NCBI RefSeq assembly: GCF_003063645.1
Contig: NZ_NESJ01000019.1
Location: 1-64,000 of the forward strand
DNA length: 64,000 nt
Source of the DNA: Limnohabitans sp. 2KL-51
Lineage (GTDB): Bacteria > Pseudomonadota > Gammaproteobacteria > Burkholderiales > Burkholderiaceae_C
Direction of reading: 5' to 3'
Position 1 is the first letter of the stretch. Each line of letters opens with the position of its first letter. Shown here one piece after another: positions 30,029-38,267 of the stretch. The notes beneath the pieces are model-generated. The model was given only the letters and a program-made list of their open reading frames with translations, was not told where the DNA came from and did no database searches. Position numbers and translations under genes: made by a program.

Positions 30029-31285
30029 ATGCAAAAAGACCATCCAAAGCTTCCCGCCGTGCCCAGCGTCACCGGCCTGATTCACCACCCCTACACACCG
30101 CCGGGTGGTTTTGACGCGCCCCAGCCGGGCGTGTTCAAGGCCTCAACGGTTTACTTTCCCACAGTGGCCGACATGCGCCAGCGCGAGTGGAAAGACAAAT
30201 CGGCCTACACCTACGGTCTGCACGGCACGCCCACCACCTACTTGCTTGAGGAGCGTTTGTGCGCGCTGGAGGGGGGATTGCAATGCATGCTGGTGCCCAG
30301 TGGGCTGGCGGCTTTGGCCTTGGTGGCCTTGGCCGTCCTGAAAACCGGCGATGAAGTCCTGATTCCGGACAACGCTTACGGCCCTAACAAGGCATTGGCC
30401 GATGGCGAGTTGCGCCACTTTGGCATCACGCACCGGTTTTACGACCCGATGGACCCGCAGGATCTGTCTCGCCAGATCACGGACCAAACCCGCCTGGTGT
30501 GGCTTGAAGCGCCCGGCTCGGTGAGCATGGAGTTTCCCGATTTGCCCGAAATGGTGCGCCGTTGCCGCAAGCGCGGTGTCTTGTGTGCCCTGGACAACAC
30601 CTGGGGCTCGGGCCTGGCGTTCAAGCCTTTTGATTTGTTGGCCGATGGTGCAGATGGGGTAGGTAGCCTGGCCGTGGACATCAGCGCCCATGCGCTTACC
30701 AAATACCCCAGCGGCGGCGGCGACGTGCTGATGGGCAGCGTCATCACCCGCGACGCAACTTTGCACCTGCAAATCAAACTTTGCCACATGCGCCTGGGTC
30801 TGGGTGTGGCGGCCAACGACGCTGAAACCGTGCTGCGCTCTTTGCCCAGCATCGCGCTGCGTTATGCGGCACACGACCAGACCGCCCGCGCTTTGGCCGC
30901 TTGGTGGCAAACCCAGCCGCAATGCGCGCAACTGATGCACCCGGCCTTTGAAGGCGCGCCCGGCCACGCCCATTGGCAAGCCCTGTGCGATCGCGTTCCC
31001 GGCACAGGCTTGGCCGCAGGCTTGTTCAGCGTCATGATCGACGCGCGTTTCAGCCAAGACCAGGTGGACGCGTTTTGCGATGGGTTAAAACTCTTCAAGA
31101 TCGGCTACAGCTGGGGAGGCCCTGTGAGCCTGGTGGTGCCCTACAACATTGCCTCGATGCGACAGGCCTGGCCTGGTCATTTGAAGCCTGGCACGCTGGT
31201 GCGTTTTTCAACCGGTCTGGAGTCGGCGCAGGACTTGATTCTTGACTTGCATCAAGCCGTGCAGGCGCATTTGCCCATGGCCTGA
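30029..31285 (+). CDS. metC: Cystathionine beta-lyase (Cys/Met metabolism PLP enzyme)
   Basis: PLP-dependent lyase of 418 residues that cleaves cystathionine to homocysteine. The Schiff-base lysine is K225 in HALTKYPSGG. YTYGLHGTPT near residue 60 and ALDNTWGSG are typical of the MetC subgroup rather than MetB or MetZ. The substrate is inferred from these motifs. The gene has its own upstream terminator and no partner gene nearby. Confidence 0.88.
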   Translation: MQKDHPKLPAVPSVTGLIHHPYTPPGGFDAPQPGVFKASTVYFPTVADMRQREWKDKSAYTYGLHGTPTTYLLEERLCALEGGLQCMLVPSGLAALALVALAVLKTGDEVLIPDNAYGPNKALADGELRHFGITHRFYDPMDPQDLSRQITDQTRLVWLEAPGSVSMEFPDLPEMVRRCRKRGVLCALDNTWGSGLAFKPFDLLADGADGVGSLAVDISAHALTKYPSGGGDVLMGSVITRDATLHLQIKLCHMRLGLGVAANDAETVLRSLPSIALRYAAHDQTARALAAWWQTQPQCAQLMHPAFEGAPGHAHWQALCDRVPGTGLAAGLFSVMIDARFSQDQVDAFCDGLKLFKIGYSWGGPVSLVVPYNIASMRQAWPGHLKPGTLVRFSTGLESAQDLILDLHQAVQAHLPMA

Positions 31286-31375
31286 TCACGCGGGTGACAG
31301 TGTGGTCACTTTTGTGGCCCAGGACTCGCGCAGTTGGTGGTTTCCAGACTGTGCAAAGCGTTACGGAGGGGGTAA

Positions 31376-31399
31376 TCTGAAAACCTTTGTATTTTCAGA
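31376..31399. promoter_or_regulatory. Inverted repeat upstream of the DUF2189 gene
   Basis: TCTGAAAA and TTTTCAGA form a perfect eight-base inverted repeat with an eight-base spacer, 12 bases before the ATG at 31412. It could be an operator or an mRNA hairpin at the ribosome site. The regulator is unknown. Confidence 0.45.
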
Positions 31400-31411
31400 C
31401 GGACTTTTCAC

Positions 31412-32281
31412 ATGAACGCCGACGCCAAGTCCCTTGAAGCTGCCCGCGAGTCAGTCCTGCCCACCATGACCACGCCGTATGTGCCACCGCCGCCCATGGG
31501 GCCGCGCTCGCACATGCGGCCCTTGGGCTTTGCTGATCCTTTTCGCTGGCTGGCTCGGGGTTTGAGGGACATGCGCCAACACCCGGGCATTGCCTTGTTT
31601 TATGGCCTCTGTTTCTGGGGCATGGCTCAGGTCTTGGCCTTGGTGTTCAAGCACAAGCCAGAGTACGCCTTGTCCTTGGTCTCAGGCTGCTTGCTGGTCG
31701 GCCCGTTTTTGGCCATGGGCTTGTACGAAGTCAGCCGCAAACGCGAGCAGGGCATATTGCCTGACATGGCCAGTTCCTTGATGTGCTGGGACCAGCACAT
31801 CCGAAGCATGGCCATGTTGGTGCTGGTGCTGATGGTGCTGGAGCTGCTGTGGGGCAGGGCGTCGCTGGTGGTGTTTGCGGTGTTCTTCAACACCGGTATG
31901 CCCTCGACCACTGGCGTGATCGAGGCGGTGTTCAACCCACAAAACATCGAATTTTTGATGGTCTATTTGGCCGTGGGCGGCGTGTTTGCAGCCCTGGTTT
32001 ATGGCCTGTCAGTGGTGTCTATTCCCATGATTTTGGACCGCGACACCGATGCCATTTCGGCCGTGATCACCAGCATGCGGGTGGTTTTTTTGCACCCGGG
32101 TGTGATGCTGCTGTGGGGCTTGCTGCTGAGCGTGTTGGTTATAGCGGCCCTGTGGCCTTGGGCCTTGGGCATCATCGTGGTGGGGCCGTGGCTGGGTCAC
32201 GCCAGCTGGCATGCCTACCGGGGCAGCGTCGAGTGGGAAGAAAAGCCTGAAGAAGCTGTTACATTGGGCAGCTCAAATTAA
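31412..32281 (+). CDS. DUF2189 integral membrane protein
   Basis: A 289-residue polytopic inner-membrane protein. A Pro-rich cytoplasmic N-terminus is followed by five to six hydrophobic helices, starting near residue 63 (IALFYGLCFWGMAQVLAL) and ending near 265. The pattern, with RPLGFADPFRWLARG before helix 1 and DRDTDAISAVITSMR before the last pair, matches DUF2189. Function is unknown. A short TTG-initiated gene follows 10 bases downstream. Confidence 0.82.
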   Translation: MNADAKSLEAARESVLPTMTTPYVPPPPMGPRSHMRPLGFADPFRWLARGLRDMRQHPGIALFYGLCFWGMAQVLALVFKHKPEYALSLVSGCLLVGPFLAMGLYEVSRKREQGILPDMASSLMCWDQHIRSMAMLVLVLMVLELLWGRASLVVFAVFFNTGMPSTTGVIEAVFNPQNIEFLMVYLAVGGVFAALVYGLSVVSIPMILDRDTDAISAVITSMRVVFLHPGVMLLWGLLLSVLVIAALWPWALGIIVVGPWLGHASWHAYRGSVEWEEKPEEAVTLGSSN

Positions 32282-32291
32282 AGGAGCCATC

Positions 32292-32513
32292 TTGGCCACA
32301 CCCAACTACGGATTCGAAAAACGCCAGAAAGAACTGGCGAAGAAACGCAAAAAAGAAGACAAGCTCAAAGCCAAGTCCGACCGCAAATCGGGCCTGTTTG
32401 CTGAAGACGGCTCCGAAATCGAGGGCGAAGAGGGCGACGCCAACAATGCAGCGCCCGGTGCTGCTGACTCGTCCACGCCCGGTGCGGTCGACTCTTCCAC
32501 GCCTGCTGCTTGA
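32292..32513 (+). CDS. Small Lys-rich protein with C-terminal repeats
   Basis: A 73-residue protein starting at TTG 32292, with AAGGAG five bases upstream, which decides the start. MATPNYGFEKRQKELAKKRKKE is the conserved head seen in many Burkholderiales small proteins; I quote it as ATPNYGFEKRQ plus a Lys-rich helix. The tail contains two copies of a GA(A/V)DSSTP unit. The charge reverses from strongly basic to acidic along the chain. Function unknown. Confidence 0.7.
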   Translation: MATPNYGFEKRQKELAKKRKKEDKLKAKSDRKSGLFAEDGSEIEGEEGDANNAAPGAADSSTPGAVDSSTPAA

Positions 32514-32528
32514 ATCATCGGCCGCAGA

Positions 32529-33584
32529 TCACCTTTGCACCAATCCATGCGCCAAAACCAGCATGTCTGGCATGCTGTGGCTCGCAGGTGTCACTCGCGG
32601 GGCTTGGGCGTAATGCACAAAGTTGTTGCCGGTGGAGGTCTCGTAACCAGGGTCGTAATGGCCTGAAAGCAACTCGGTCACCACCTCACGCATTTCATCC
32701 CGCTCTATTCTTTCTTGCCATCCTTGCACCACAGCCTTGCCGCGCAGGGCCGTCAGCCGCTCCAACCGGTCGGCAAAAAGGGCGCGGTCTTGCGTGAAAA
32801 ACGCATAATCCTCCATCAGCAGATTCACCCGATTCTCCAGCGACAGGTCCACCCGCAGGCAGGGGCTTGCCCGCATGGCCACCATCAGCTCGTCCGGCAC
32901 TGCCAGATTGCCCACCTTTTTGCTTTCGGCTTCCACAAACACCGGACGGTCTGCGCTGAAGACGCGCAAAGCATCCCAGACCTGCGTGTCAAAGGCTTTT
33001 TGCGTCGGCTGCGGCGTGCCCGGAATCAAGCCCAGCACCGAACTGCGGTGGCATGCAATGGCTTCCAAGTCCAGAACCTGAGCACCTTCTTGCGCCAAAG
33101 CCTGCAGCAAGCGCGTTTTGCCCGAGCCGGTGGGCCCGCACAACACCTTGAACTGCAGGCGCTGGGCTTGGCGAGGCGTGTCTTCCATGACCTCTTTGCG
33201 AAAGGCCTTGTAACCGCCCTCAATCAGGTGAACCTTGAAGCCGATTTGCCCCAAGATCAGCGCCAGCGAGTTGCTGCGCTTGCCCCCACGCCAGCAATAA
33301 ATCAGAGGTTGCCAATTGCGCGGCTTGTCCATCACCTGAGTTTCGATGTGGCGGGCGATGTTTTTGGCCACCAGTGCTGCGCCCACTTTTTGGGCCTCAA
33401 ACGGGTTGACCTGTTTGTACAGCGTGCCCACCTTGATGCGCTCTTCGTTGTTGAGCGATGGCCAGCTCAAAGCGCCGGGCAGGTGGTCCTCGGCGTGTTC
33501 GCCTTCGGATCGCGCATCCAGAATGGCGTCAAACTGACTCAGTTGGGCCATGGCATCAGCGGCCGAGATCAGGTGAAGGCTCAT
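32529..33584 (-). CDS. mnmH: tRNA 2-selenouridine synthase
   Basis: MnmH (SelU, YbbB) replaces sulfur by selenium at position 34 of certain tRNAs and can geranylate 2-thiouridine. The N-terminal rhodanese domain has catalytic C97 in YCWRGGKRSNS. The C-terminal P-loop domain has GPTGSGKT with K156. I start at the ATG at 33584, overlapping the tesA stop (ATGA); the longer frame runs back through tesA. Length is 351 residues. No selD, which makes selenophosphate, is in the window. Confidence 0.92.
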   Translation of the reverse strand: MSLHLISAADAMAQLSQFDAILDARSEGEHAEDHLPGALSWPSLNNEERIKVGTLYKQVNPFEAQKVGAALVAKNIARHIETQVMDKPRNWQPLIYCWRGGKRSNSLALILGQIGFKVHLIEGGYKAFRKEVMEDTPRQAQRLQFKVLCGPTGSGKTRLLQALAQEGAQVLDLEAIACHRSSVLGLIPGTPQPTQKAFDTQVWDALRVFSADRPVFVEAESKKVGNLAVPDELMVAMRASPCLRVDLSLENRVNLLMEDYAFFTQDRALFADRLERLTALRGKAVVQGWQERIERDEMREVVTELLSGHYDPGYETSTGNNFVHYAQAPRVTPASHSMPDMLVLAHGLVQR

Positions 33585-34231
33585 TTCAGTTGTTTCTTGA
33601 GGGTGGGCCAAACATTGGCCAGCATGCGCGGCTGCGCGGCTTCGTTGGGGTGGATGCTGTCGCTCTGAAACCATTTGAGCGGTTCGGGGTCGTCGCCCAC
33701 GCCTTTTAAAAAGAATGGCACCAGCGCCGCCTTTTGGCTTTTGGCCACTTGCGCGTAGGCGGCTTCAAATTGCCGCGCCATGTCGAGGCCGTAATTGGGG
33801 GGCATTTGCATGCCCAACAGCAGAACTTGCGCCCCAGCCGCTTGGGCTTGCTTCGTCATGGCCAACAAATTGTCTTGCGTCATATTCATCGGCAGGCCGC
33901 GCAGGGCGTCGTTGCCACCCAGCTCGATGACCACATGGCTGGGCTGGTGACGTTGCAGCAAGGCGGGCAGGCGAGAGCGACCTCCCGAGGTGGTGTCGCC
34001 GCTGATACTGGCGTTGATGACTTGCACGCCTGGCTTTTCGGCGGCCAGCTGTTTTTGTAGCAAGGCTACCCAACCGGAGCCACGGGCCAAGCCGTATTCG
34101 GCGCTGAGTGAGTCACCTAACACCAAAATGCGCTGCCCGGAGGCCGCCGTCACTGGCGCGGCAAGGCCCCAACTGACCAGGGCCAGCAAGGTCCAGTTAA
34201 AGTGGCGTCGTCTCAACAAAGGTTTGTGCAT
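33581..34231 (-). CDS. tesA: Periplasmic TesA-type SGNH esterase/thioesterase
   Basis: GDSL/SGNH hydrolase of 216 residues with thioesterase, arylesterase and lysophospholipase activity in E. coli. The signal peptide runs to about TAASG. Catalytic blocks are VLGDSLSAEYGL, the glycine block SGDTTSGG, GGNDALRG and DSIHPN. I start at the ATG at 34231; MMDSG upstream in frame is an alternative. The start codon overlaps that of ybbA on the other strand. mnmH follows with an ATGA overlap. Confidence 0.92.
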   Translation of the reverse strand: MHKPLLRRRHFNWTLLALVSWGLAAPVTAASGQRILVLGDSLSAEYGLARGSGWVALLQKQLAAEKPGVQVINASISGDTTSGGRSRLPALLQRHQPSHVVIELGGNDALRGLPMNMTQDNLLAMTKQAQAAGAQVLLLGMQMPPNYGLDMARQFEAAYAQVAKSQKAALVPFFLKGVGDDPEPLKWFQSDSIHPNEAAQPRMLANVWPTLKKQLK

Positions 34232-34919
34232 GCCTGAATCCATCATTGCCGTGCGTGGCGTCTCCAAAACGGTGCAAGACGCCAGCGGCGAACTGCGCAT
34301 TTTGCGCGATATCGACTTCTCATTGAACGCGGGGGAAACAGCCGCCATTGTCGGTGCTTCCGGCTCGGGCAAAAGCACACTGCTGGCGATCCTGGCCGGA
34401 TTGGACACACCCAGCACCGGGCAGGTGGTGTTGGCCGGGCAATCGTTGTTTGATTTGTCCGAAGACGAGCGCGCCGCCGTGCGATCCCAACATGTGGGAT
34501 TTGTGTTCCAGAGCTTTCAGCTCATGCCCAACCTGACAGCCCTCGAAAACGTTATGCTGCCCCTGGAGTTGGCCGATCGACCCGATGCCCGCAGCACTGC
34601 CACGGCCATATTGCAGCGCGTGGGCCTCGGTGAACGCCTAAAGCACCTGCCCAAAGTGCTCAGTGGCGGCGAGCAACAGCGTGTGGCGCTGGCCCGAGCC
34701 TTTGTGGTGCAACCCGATGTGCTGCTGGCCGACGAGCCCACCGGCAGTTTGGACCACGCCACCGGCGAGGCCATCATGGACTTGATGTTTGCGCTCAACC
34801 GCGAGCATGGCACGACCTTGGTCTTGGTCACACACGACCGCCAGCTGGCCGCCAAGTGCGAGCGCAGCTTGCTGATTCAGGCAGGGCGTTTGTCCGAGGC
34901 AATCGCGCAACCGTCCTGA
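34230..34919 (+). CDS. ybbA: YbbA-type ABC transporter ATP-binding protein
   Basis: ATPase of the LolD/MacB-like ABC group, 229 residues. Walker A is GASGSGKST, the Q-loop is FVFQSFQLMP, the signature is LSGGEQQRV, Walker B is LLADEPTGSLD and the H-loop is VTHDR. In E. coli ybbA is divergent from tesA and precedes the permease ybbP. Here the tesA neighbour is kept but the next gene is rlmB, so the permease is missing. AAAGG seven bases before the ATG supports the start. Confidence 0.92.
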   Translation: MPESIIAVRGVSKTVQDASGELRILRDIDFSLNAGETAAIVGASGSGKSTLLAILAGLDTPSTGQVVLAGQSLFDLSEDERAAVRSQHVGFVFQSFQLMPNLTALENVMLPLELADRPDARSTATAILQRVGLGERLKHLPKVLSGGEQQRVALARAFVVQPDVLLADEPTGSLDHATGEAIMDLMFALNREHGTTLVLVTHDRQLAAKCERSLLIQAGRLSEAIAQPS

Positions 34920-35197
34920 AAACCCGCACGGGACATTTATGGATTTGTCCCATGCGATTTGCAATTCCCTCTGACAGCTCTTGCATGTGTATGTTCTTGT
35001 CCCCGTAGTAGCCCACCCCGTGGGCGATGGCTTGCAGGGCGTGTGCCACGCCCATCGCCCACAGGGGTGGGCTTCTACAAAAATCTATTCCTTGCCTGTC
35101 ACTCAAGACTTCAAGAGGCCGGATCAATAGAAGGCCTTTATGCCTTTGGCATGAGTCTTTGATCAGCCGGATGGTTGTGACCAACGATAATCCGGGG
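34920..35197. other. ybbA-rlmB intergenic region
   Basis: No gene is seen. The main content is the long palindromic repeat at 35005-35078. The rlmB ribosome site is weak (CCGGGG directly before the ATG at 35198). Confidence 0.6.
35005..35078. repeat. REP-like long palindromic element
   Basis: The left arm 35005-35030 and right arm 35052-35078 pair over 26 bases with one mismatch and one bulged base. The inner 17 bases (35037-35053) also form a perfect seven-pair hairpin around TGC. The GTAGTAGCCCACCCC-type arm resembles dispersed extragenic palindromes common in Comamonadaceae and Rhodocyclales. No transposase is adjacent. Confidence 0.8.
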
Positions 35198-35932
35198 ATG
35201 TCATCTCACAAAGTGCTGTTCGGCTTCCATGCCGTGGGCGTTCGCCTCAAGATCGCCCCCCAATCCGTTGTTGAAATCCATTACGAGGTCACGCGCCGCG
35301 ATGCGCGCATGCGCCAGTTCATCGAAAAGGCCCGCGATTCGGGCATGAAAATGATCGAATCGGACGGTGAACGCCTGGCCAAGCTGGCCGGTGGTCACGG
35401 CCACCAGGGTGTGGTGGCCATGGTCGCGCCCATGCCCCAAAACCATTCGTTGGATGATTTGCTCGATACCGTAGAAGGCCCACCTTTGCTCTTGGTGCTG
35501 GACGGTGTGACCGACCCGCACAACCTGGGTGCTTGCTTGCGCGTGGCCGACGGTGCTGGCGCACATGCCGTGATCGCCCCCAAAGACCACGCGGCCGGCA
35601 TCAATGCCACCGTGGCCAAAGTGGCCAGCGGCGCGGCCGAAACCATGCCTTATTTCATGGTCACCAACTTGGCACGCACCTTGGGCGAACTCAAGGAGCG
35701 GAGTATCTGGATCGTGGGCACCAGCGATGATGCGCCCCGTACCATTTATCAAGTCGATCTGAAAGTGCCCACCGCCTTGGTTCTGGGGGCCGAAGGAGCG
35801 GGCATGCGCCAGTTGACGCGCAAGAACTGCGACGAGCTGGTCAGCATCCCCATGCGCGGCGCAGTGGAAAGCCTGAACGTGTCGGTGGCCAGTGGCGTGT
35901 GCCTTTATGAGGCTCTGCGTCAGCGTAGCTGA
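35198..35932 (+). CDS. rlmB: 23S rRNA 2'-O-methyltransferase RlmB
   Basis: SpoU-family SPOUT enzyme methylating G2251 of 23S rRNA. The N-terminal substrate-binding domain ([13 protein letters not shown]) is followed by the SPOUT knot with [19 protein letters not shown] and the final [10 protein letters not shown]. Start at ATG 35198 gives 244 residues, close to the usual 245. The longer open frame from 35027 runs through the palindromic repeat and is rejected. Confidence 0.95.
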   Translation: MSSHKVLFGFHAVGVRLKIAPQSVVEIHYEVTRRDARMRQFIEKARDSGMKMIESDGERLAKLAGGHGHQGVVAMVAPMPQNHSLDDLLDTVEGPPLLLVLDGVTDPHNLGACLRVADGAGAHAVIAPKDHAAGINATVAKVASGAAETMPYFMVTNLARTLGELKERSIWIVGTSDDAPRTIYQVDLKVPTALVLGAEGAGMRQLTRKNCDELVSIPMRGAVESLNVSVASGVCLYEALRQRS

Positions 35933-35974
35933 GATTCTTTTTAAGCAACCAACCATTCAAATAAGGAACGTGAC

Positions 35975-36325
35975 ATGTCAAAAAACACCTCCCGAATCGC
36001 CTTGATCTTCGCCGTCGGTTCGGCCTGCCTGCTGGCCGCTTGCACACAAGAGCAGCAAAACAAAATTGGTCGCAGCATCCAGAACTGGACTGGCACCAAC
36101 GGTGTGATGGAGGTCTACGCAGGCGAGAAGTTGGTGCGCCGCTTTATCAAGGTCGACAAAGTTAGCACCGCTTTGGGCACTGATGACAAATCACCACGCG
36201 CTTACCGCTATGGTTACGGCGTGCTCGATGAAAACTTCAACTTCGAGGTCGATCCGGGCGAGAAAAAAGTGTATTTCGAGGTAAGCGATTACTCGAACAC
36301 GGTCTTTTTCGAGAACCCGCGCTGA
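35975..36325 (+). CDS. Small lipoprotein of unknown function
   Basis: A 116-residue lipoprotein. The signal peptide ends in LLAAC with lipidated C22. The mature part is a compact beta-rich domain (GVMEVYAGEKLVRRFIKVDK, here cited as VMEVYAGEKLV, then YRYGYGVLDENFNFEVD). It resembles conserved Burkholderiales hypothetical lipoproteins without known role. AAGGAACGTG before the ATG is a good ribosome site. It is followed convergently by the chromate transporter genes. Confidence 0.78.
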   Translation: MSKNTSRIALIFAVGSACLLAACTQEQQNKIGRSIQNWTGTNGVMEVYAGEKLVRRFIKVDKVSTALGTDDKSPRAYRYGYGVLDENFNFEVDPGEKKVYFEVSDYSNTVFFENPR

Positions 36326-36347
36326 CGGGCTGCCCAGCCCTGAGGCC

Positions 36348-36950
36348 TCAGATCCAGCCCAATCCGCCGATCACAGCGCCCGCTCCGATCAACCACAACA
36401 AATGGATGCGGGTGCGCCAGACCAGCAGCATGGCCACGGACGTGAGCATCCACAGCGGCCAGTCTTTCGCTGGCTGGTTGTGGCCCGCAGTAAGCAGCCA
36501 ACCGGTGGACACCAGCAGCGCAATGACCACAGGTGCCATGCCCAGCTTGAAGGCCCGCACGCCCAACTTGTCCCGGTGGCGCTGGGCCCAGCGCGTGGTG
36601 TTGTAAGTCAGGATGGACGAGGGCAGCATGATGCCCAGCAAACTCAGGACAACGCCCAAGGCCGACAAGCCCACGCTGAACCACCCGCCTCCCATGCCAG
36701 TGCCTGCGTTCAGTCCCACGTTCCAGCCGATCACGGCCACAAACAACACATTGGGCCCGGGCGCAGATTGCGCCAGCGCGATGGAGGAGCTGAATTGTTC
36801 GTCGCTCAGCCATTGGTGCTCGTCCACCAAAAAACGGTGCATGTCGGGCGCGGTGATGATCGCGCCGCCCACGGCCAGCAAGGACAGGGACAAAAAGTGG
36901 TTGAAAAACGCCAGCCAATCGCTGACGCTCAGTGATACAGCAAGGCTCAT
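36348..36950 (-). CDS. Chromate transporter, second half-protein
   Basis: A 200-residue CHR-family membrane protein with about six hydrophobic helices. It opens with a family-typical motif (LLAVGGAIITAPDMHRFLV) and has ALAQSAPGPNVLF, the proline-glycine hallmark. Short CHR proteins work as pairs of homologous halves and export chromate or a related oxyanion. The ATG overlaps the stop of the other half (ATGA), so the two are made together. Confidence 0.87.
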   Translation of the reverse strand: MSLAVSLSVSDWLAFFNHFLSLSLLAVGGAIITAPDMHRFLVDEHQWLSDEQFSSSIALAQSAPGPNVLFVAVIGWNVGLNAGTGMGGGWFSVGLSALGVVLSLLGIMLPSSILTYNTTRWAQRHRDKLGVRAFKLGMAPVVIALLVSTGWLLTAGHNQPAKDWPLWMLTSVAMLLVWRTRIHLLWLIGAGAVIGGLGWI

Positions 36951-37543
36951 GCGGCGTCCCCTTTGTTCAGCATTTGGCGCGTCAACTGAAGATAAGCCCA
37001 GCCACAAGCGGCACTGCCCACCCCCAACAGCACCCAGATCAGCGGCCAGCGGAGAACGCCCACACAGACGAAGGTTGACAGCATCACGGCCGCGCACACT
37101 GGCAATCCCATGGGGTTGCGTTTCAAGGCGCTCATCAGTTTGATCCCAGTGGCGGCAATCAAACCGGCCGCCACAGCGCCCATGCCACGCAAGGCGCCTT
37201 GCGCCCAAGGGGCATCCGATACGCCTCCAAATGCCATGGCCAGTAGCAAAACCACAGCCAAAGGGGCCATCAGCAAACCCGCCAAAGAGGCCAGGGCACC
37301 GCCCAAACCAAAATACCGACCGCCGATCGTCAGACAAAAATTGACCACATTCGGCCCCGGCAAAATTTGCGCCACCGCCCAGTCTTCGACAAATTGCTCG
37401 CGTGTCATCCAGCGTTTTTTTTCGACCAGCTCGCGCTGCACCACGGCCAGCACGCCGCCAAAGCCTTGCAGGGCTAAGAGGGTGAATGAGACAAACAGAT
37501 CGGTTTTGGAGCGCGGTTGCTGCAGGGGCTGGTGTTCGGGCAT
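36947..37543 (-). CDS. Chromate transporter, first half-protein
   Basis: A 198-residue CHR-family half-transporter. It shows the signature TLLALQGFGGVLAVVQRELV and AVAQILPGPNVVNF, with about six hydrophobic segments. It is the upstream member of the pair; the second starts within its stop codon. Long fused ChrA proteins correspond to the two halves together. Chromate as substrate is inferred from the family only. Confidence 0.87.
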   Translation of the reverse strand: MPEHQPLQQPRSKTDLFVSFTLLALQGFGGVLAVVQRELVEKKRWMTREQFVEDWAVAQILPGPNVVNFCLTIGGRYFGLGGALASLAGLLMAPLAVVLLLAMAFGGVSDAPWAQGALRGMGAVAAGLIAATGIKLMSALKRNPMGLPVCAAVMLSTFVCVGVLRWPLIWVLLGVGSAACGWAYLQLTRQMLNKGDAA

Positions 37544-37567
37544 GTCTCGGATTATCTCTGCGTGGGC

Positions 37568-38167
37568 TCAATCAGAGGTGTCACCGTCCAGCCACACCAG
37601 TTGGCCCCGACCGCTCTCGCTCAACCGCGCCATCAGGGCCGCTGCCAGCGTGTCGGGCAGGGCAAAGCGCAAAGTGACCACGTTGCCATGGGTCACCTCC
37701 AACAGCTGCGCCTGCGCCAGTTCCAGTTCACGTCGCACTAGGCCTTCAAGTGCATAGGGAAAGCTGCACGCCAGTTGTGCCTGCTTGATCAGTGGGATTT
37801 TCTCTGCGGTGAGCAGTGCCTGGGCCACCGCATCGGTGTAGGCCCGCACCAGACCGCCTGCGCCTAGTTTGACGCCGCCAAAGTAACGCACCACTGAAGC
37901 CATCACGCCTTGCAGATCCTGATGGCGCAGCACTTCCAGCATGGGTCGGCCTGCGGTGCCGCCGGGCTCGCCATCGTCGTTAGCCGCCGACTGGCCTCCT
38001 GCCAGCAGCGCCCAGCACACATGGGCGGCATCGGGGTGCTCGGCCTTGAGTTGCGCCACCCGTGCCTGCGCCTCGTCGCGTCCGGCGATCGACTCGACGC
38101 AGGCGATGAAGCGGCTTTTTTTGATGACCAGTTCGTGGTGGGCAGGGCAGGCAAGAGAAAAAGGCAT
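37568..38167 (-). CDS. YigZ/IMPACT family protein
   Basis: A 199-residue protein of the UPF0029 (YigZ, IMPACT) family. The hallmark blocks are DDGEPGGTAGRP at about residues 64-75 and VVRYFGGVKLGAGGLVRAY at about 91-109. The C-terminal half has the ferredoxin-like DUF1949 region. The biochemical role in bacteria is not settled; a link to translation is suggested for eukaryotic IMPACT. It is monocistronic, upstream of and facing away from the LuxR-type gene. Confidence 0.88.
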   Translation of the reverse strand: MPFSLACPAHHELVIKKSRFIACVESIAGRDEAQARVAQLKAEHPDAAHVCWALLAGGQSAANDDGEPGGTAGRPMLEVLRHQDLQGVMASVVRYFGGVKLGAGGLVRAYTDAVAQALLTAEKIPLIKQAQLACSFPYALEGLVRRELELAQAQLLEVTHGNVVTLRFALPDTLAAALMARLSESGRGQLVWLDGDTSD

Positions 38168-38267
38168 CGTTCAAGAATACCCCAAGGGCCATGCGTTCTG
38201 ACAAAGTGTTCTGATGCCTGAAAACCGGCGCTCACTGCCGCCGCACAGCCCCGGCTAACATCGACCT

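Noticed and set aside
33584..33674. N-terminal extension of MnmH by 30 residues
   Set aside because: The extension overlaps tesA coding sequence; the ATG at 33584 forms the ATGA junction and starts the conserved rhodanese domain.
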